A DNA stretch of 23,398 nucleotides from a virus. The stretch's first letter is position 1; each line of letters begins with the position of its first letter. The DNA lies in IMG/VR virus record IMGVR_UViG_3300017781_005457, positions 1 to 23,398 of that record. One strand, given 5' to 3'. The translations under genes were made by a program, and so were the position numbers. Positions 20,808-23,398 of this stretch are shown piece by piece. The notes under the pieces were generated by a model, which did no database searches, was not told the origin of the DNA, and was given only the letters and a program-made list of their open reading frames with translations.

Positions 20808-22507
20808 ATTTTTAATTTAATTTCATTTCTTATTACTTTATTCATATGTTTATTTGCGCATAAGGCAGATTCTTGAATAATTCTGTGACCTGATAATGTA
20901 ATTGCTTCACTTAATATAGATTCTGGTAATCCATATCTAAAACCAGGTAATGCTGTTGCACCATATAAACTATTAAGCAAAATTTTCATTGTGTATTGCA
21001 TTAAATAGTTATATTCTCCTGCTATTTTATCTTTAGCTTCATATGCTTTTTTCATTGCTTTTTTATAAACAACCCTTTCATTAAACCATTTATTTAAAAC
21101 GGTTGATAATGTAGATTCTTTTTCAGTTGAAAATATAGAACCATTAGCAGATACTGAAAAGTTATTTTGTTCAATCATGTTTATTAGCCTTCCAACATTA
21201 ACATTAGTAGAATTATCTTTAGAATTTTTAATTAATAATTCTTCATTAGGATCACGTTTTTTTAAATCGTTTAAACCCAATCTATTATTACGATCATCTG
21301 CATCTACAATACGCCCTACAAAAGTTTCTCTACCTATGTTTAAAGACATAATTATAGATGGATACAGTGATGTTAAATCTTCATCAAACATATACTTATA
21401 CAATCCTGCTTTAGGACAAAATAAATACCCCCCAGCATATCCTTTTTTAGCTTTTGGGTTAATATGTCTTGCGGGTGGAATTATTCCTTGAGAAAGTAAA
21501 TAAGCTGATATAGCTCCATCTTGAGTAATGCTATTAGAATAAACTTCACTGTAATTATGTTTTCCTTTATGGGATAAATTTTTAGTTAAAGCTATATATT
21601 GTAATTTTTCATCTAATAATTTTAATATTTCAACATCACGAAAATTATATTGAATAAATTTATGTATATCGGTTGCGAATAATTGGTCTAAATTACCTTC
21701 ATATTCTATTTTACCAATACCTGTATATTTTTCTCCAATAGCATCTAATTTCCAACTTGGTTCATCTTTCCAACTATATTTTTTATGCAAACGAATATAA
21801 TCTAAAGATTCAACACCTATAATATCAACAAATTGGTTTCTTTTAAAAAACCATTCATTATTTTTTTTAGCATTAACTTTATTTATAGGAGATAAATGAT
21901 TAGCCCATTCTTTACCTAAAACATTACACATTCTATAGTATAGATAAGGTATATCAAAAAAATCACTATTATAACCAATTAAAATATCAGGATCAATTTC
22001 TCTAAACTTTTCTAAAAACTTAGCTAATAATTCCTTTTCTGTTTTACAAGGAATAATTTCTTTATTTTTTGCTTTAGTATGTTTTAATTCTGATTTTTTA
22101 TCTAAAATTAGGATAGCCCACCAATCTTCTTGTTTATCCCACCAAGCTATAGAAGTAATGGGCATTGGAGCACTTTCAATATATTCTTCAGTTAATGCTC
22201 CTCCAATTTCACACTCAATATCAAAAAATAATTCTCTATGTGAAGTAGATGGTTCATCGGCAGTACCATACCTTTCAACAAGATATTTTTGGTGGGGCTT
22301 CATGTCATGAAAATGTAAATTAGGAGTATTTCTATCCCAATTTACTGTTTTCTTTAATTTTTCACCATTAATCCCATTTAATGTACCTTCACTATCTTCT
22401 ATATAAGAAGCATTATACCAAACAATTTCATCATATCCAATATCATCCCAAAGATAAACTTTGTATTTATTGTCTTTTATTTTTTGAGTATAACACTTTT
22501 TATACAT
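20804..22507 (-). CDS. 43: DNA polymerase family B, N-terminal part (exonuclease, motifs A and B), gp43N
   Basis: The protein has 567 residues. The 3'-5' exonuclease is complete: FFDIECE (94-100, D96 and E98), IGYNSDFFDIPYLYYRM (177-193, D185) and YNFRDVEILKLL (287-298, D291). DEDLTSLYPSIIMSL (375-389) is polymerase motif A with D377, NERVVYKKAMKKA carries fingers residues, and MKILLNSLYGATALPGFRY (507-525) is motif B with K508. The chain ends about 40 residues later, before motif C, so alone it cannot catalyse polymerisation. Motif C and the thumb are in the gene at 19242-20177. All motifs are intact, arguing against decay. It overlaps MazG by 1 nt. Confidence 0.95.
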   Translation of the reverse strand: MYKKCYTQKIKDNKYKVYLWDDIGYDEIVWYNASYIEDSEGTLNGINGEKLKKTVNWDRNTPNLHFHDMKPHQKYLVERYGTADEPSTSHRELFFDIECEIGGALTEEYIESAPMPITSIAWWDKQEDWWAILILDKKSELKHTKAKNKEIIPCKTEKELLAKFLEKFREIDPDILIGYNSDFFDIPYLYYRMCNVLGKEWANHLSPINKVNAKKNNEWFFKRNQFVDIIGVESLDYIRLHKKYSWKDEPSWKLDAIGEKYTGIGKIEYEGNLDQLFATDIHKFIQYNFRDVEILKLLDEKLQYIALTKNLSHKGKHNYSEVYSNSITQDGAISAYLLSQGIIPPARHINPKAKKGYAGGYLFCPKAGLYKYMFDEDLTSLYPSIIMSLNIGRETFVGRIVDADDRNNRLGLNDLKKRDPNEELLIKNSKDNSTNVNVGRLINMIEQNNFSVSANGSIFSTEKESTLSTVLNKWFNERVVYKKAMKKAYEAKDKIAGEYNYLMQYTMKILLNSLYGATALPGFRYGLPESILSEAITLSGHRIIQESALCANKHMNKVIRNEIKLKI

Positions 22508-23079
22508 TAAATTATAGTTCCTGGATTAAAGTTTGGTCTACATCTATCTATTTCTTCATTTGTAAAGAATTGATGTAAATTAGGTTTAAAATAATTTATT
22601 GATTTCATTACTTTTCTGTCTCTGGAACGGTAGACAATATACCTTCCTTCCTCAAGTTTTTCAAAATGGCAGGCCTCAGCTTGTTCCTTACTTCGTACCC
22701 TGACGGTATCCATGGCTTCTTCTTCAGATTTGCAAGCTTTTGACATATTAGACGCTTGTACTTCCTCATATGCAGGCCATATCTTACTCTTAAGGCCGTG
22801 TAGCATAGTACCGTTCCCAAGGGAAACATAAGTAATATCGCACAAAGCGTCCAAAACCTCCACGATGTCTCCTCTTTCGCAAGCTTCTTTATATTCTTCA
22901 AGTTCTTCAAGGATAAAGTCATAAACGAACTTCCACTCCTTTTCTTTTGGTATTGTTGTTTCATAATTATTTGGTTTGCCAAATGTGGCGTTAAATTCTT
23001 CTACTTCATCTACAAAAGGTACTCCATTGACCCATGTAGGTAATTTTTCTTCTTTGAATAATTTTAATTGTTTACTCAT
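22507..23079 (-). CDS. MazG-like nucleoside triphosphate pyrophosphohydrolase
   Basis: The protein has 190 residues. The all-alpha NTP pyrophosphatase signature is present: LEEELEEYKEA (57-66) gives the E-E-x-x-E metal ligands and VEVLDALCDITYV (73-85) the E-x-x-D pair. VQASNMSKACKSEEEAM (107-123) and the C-terminal YIVYRSRDRKVMKSINYFKP fit the Bacteroidota-type homologues I recall, annotated as phosphoribosyl-ATP or NTP pyrophosphohydrolase. It would cleave NTPs or (p)ppGpp-like nucleotides to monophosphates, shaping nucleotide pools for replication. It lies 1 nt upstream of the polymerase gene. Residues 53-153 are encoded with GC-richer codons than either end (about 43% GC by hand count). 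Confidence 0.85.
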   Translation of the reverse strand: MSKQLKLFKEEKLPTWVNGVPFVDEVEEFNATFGKPNNYETTIPKEKEWKFVYDFILEELEEYKEACERGDIVEVLDALCDITYVSLGNGTMLHGLKSKIWPAYEEVQASNMSKACKSEEEAMDTVRVRSKEQAEACHFEKLEEGRYIVYRSRDRKVMKSINYFKPNLHQFFTNEEIDRCRPNFNPGTII

Positions 23080-23080
23080 A

Positions 23081-23398
23081 TTATTTAATTTTATTTTGAA
23101 ACTTCATAAAGGATCCTGATTTATCATTAGTTAATCCTCCTACTGTATGTAATTTACAATCTTCTTCTGGCCAAACCACACTATTATCTTCTCTTTCTGC
23201 AAATTCTAAAAATTCATCTGATTGTAAATAATCTTGTATTGGTTCTGAATCTTCTCTTTCCCATGGATATACAACCCATTGTTCACCTACTTCTTTAGCA
23301 TAAAAATTATGTTGAAATTTAGATGTTGATTTATGATGTAATACAGCCCAATAAGCACCTGGTGCTTTACTTAAAGTTTCTCCTGTATCATTAATATC
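23081..23398 (-). CDS. Hypothetical protein, 5' end outside the window
   Basis: An open frame enters from the right window edge and stops at TAA 23083-23081. It has 105 visible residues and its start is not in the window. The visible part includes KAPGAYWAVLHHKSTSKF, VGEQWVVYPWERED, an acidic QSDEFLEFAEREDN stretch and the end GGLTNDKSGSFMKFQNKIK. It is rich in tryptophan, glutamate and aspartate and no family is recognised. It lies 1 nt upstream of the MazG-like gene with the same codon bias as the rest of the phage, so it is a real gene in the same transcript. Function unknown. Confidence 0.65.
   Translation of the reverse strand, partial: DINDTGETLSKAPGAYWAVLHHKSTSKFQHNFYAKEVGEQWVVYPWEREDSEPIQDYLQSDEFLEFAEREDNSVVWPEEDCKLHTVGGLTNDKSGSFMKFQNKIK

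Noticed and set aside
21177-21491. 104-codon plus-strand frame opposite the polymerase gene
   Set aside because: Antisense to conserved polymerase sequence, without promoter or family signature. All other genes are on the minus strand.
19242-22507. Polymerase gene as a pseudogene or frameshifted fragment
   Set aside because: All motifs of both halves are intact, the lengths sum to a full gp43, and the intervening genes are in-frame, coupled and free of decay.
19242-22507. Split intein at the polymerase motif C site
   Set aside because: The N-part ends directly after polymerase sequence and the C-part has only about 20 residues before motif C, so there is no room for intein halves, and no intein motifs are seen.
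1-23398. tRNA genes, transposons or integrase/attachment sites
   Set aside because: The gaps between genes are at most about 131 bases; none holds a cloverleaf or terminal repeats and no transposase or integrase was recognised.

Overview
This window looks like part of a T4-like (Straboviridae-type) tailed-phage genome, very AT-rich (roughly 30% GC by eye). Every supported gene is on the minus strand, packed end to end with 1-19 nt overlaps or gaps of a few bases. The hallmarks are a family B DNA polymerase (gp43 type, in two pieces), a gp45-type sliding clamp and both gp44- and gp62-type clamp-loader subunits. No tRNA, rRNA, CRISPR array or transposon was seen. No gene-free stretch exceeds about 131 bases.

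The host is probably a member of the Bacteroidota; this is inference. Start codons lack Shine-Dalgarno sequences and are preceded by A/T-rich bases. The clearest promoter-like motif (TTTCGTATATT, with TTG or a near match 19-20 bases upstream) resembles the Bacteroidota -33/-7 promoter (TTTG...TAnnTTTG). The MazG-like protein also resembles Bacteroidota-type homologues, from memory.

The layout below follows transcription, from right to left. (1) 23398-18496, replication block: an unknown partial gene, a MazG-like nucleotide pyrophosphohydrolase, the N-terminal part of DNA polymerase (exonuclease, motifs A and B), a small unknown gene, a DUF6165-like gene, the C-terminal part of the polymerase (motif C and thumb), then the sliding clamp. 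(2) 18484-14917, oxygenase and chaperone block: a 2OG-Fe(II) oxygenase-like protein, Hsp20, a small unknown gene, GroES and GroEL. (3) 14893-11372, clamp loader and nucleic-acid block: gp44, gp62, small unknown genes, an Nmad1/DUF1599-like protein and a RecB/Cas4-like PD-(D/E)XK nuclease with a probable Fe-S cluster. (4) 11320-1, surface-glycan block: a small ribbon-helix-helix-like protein, then about 11 kb of glycosyltransferases with a DegT aminotransferase, a GNAT domain, a SAM methyltransferase domain and a PAPS-type sulfotransferase. This block runs off the left edge.

The replication genes would form a processive holoenzyme: polymerase halves 43N and 43C, the gp45 clamp and the gp44/62 loader. 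MazG and Nmad1 would act on nucleotides. GroES, GroEL and Hsp20 would assist folding of phage or host proteins. The glycan block could build an amino-sugar-containing, methylated, acetylated and sulfated glycan, either on virions or on the infected cell surface. The most interesting points are the split polymerase with two translationally coupled genes inside the split, the paired GroES/GroEL, a recurrent promoter motif that would give near-leaderless mRNAs, two internal GC-rich coding patches, and the sulfotransferase-bearing glycan cassette.
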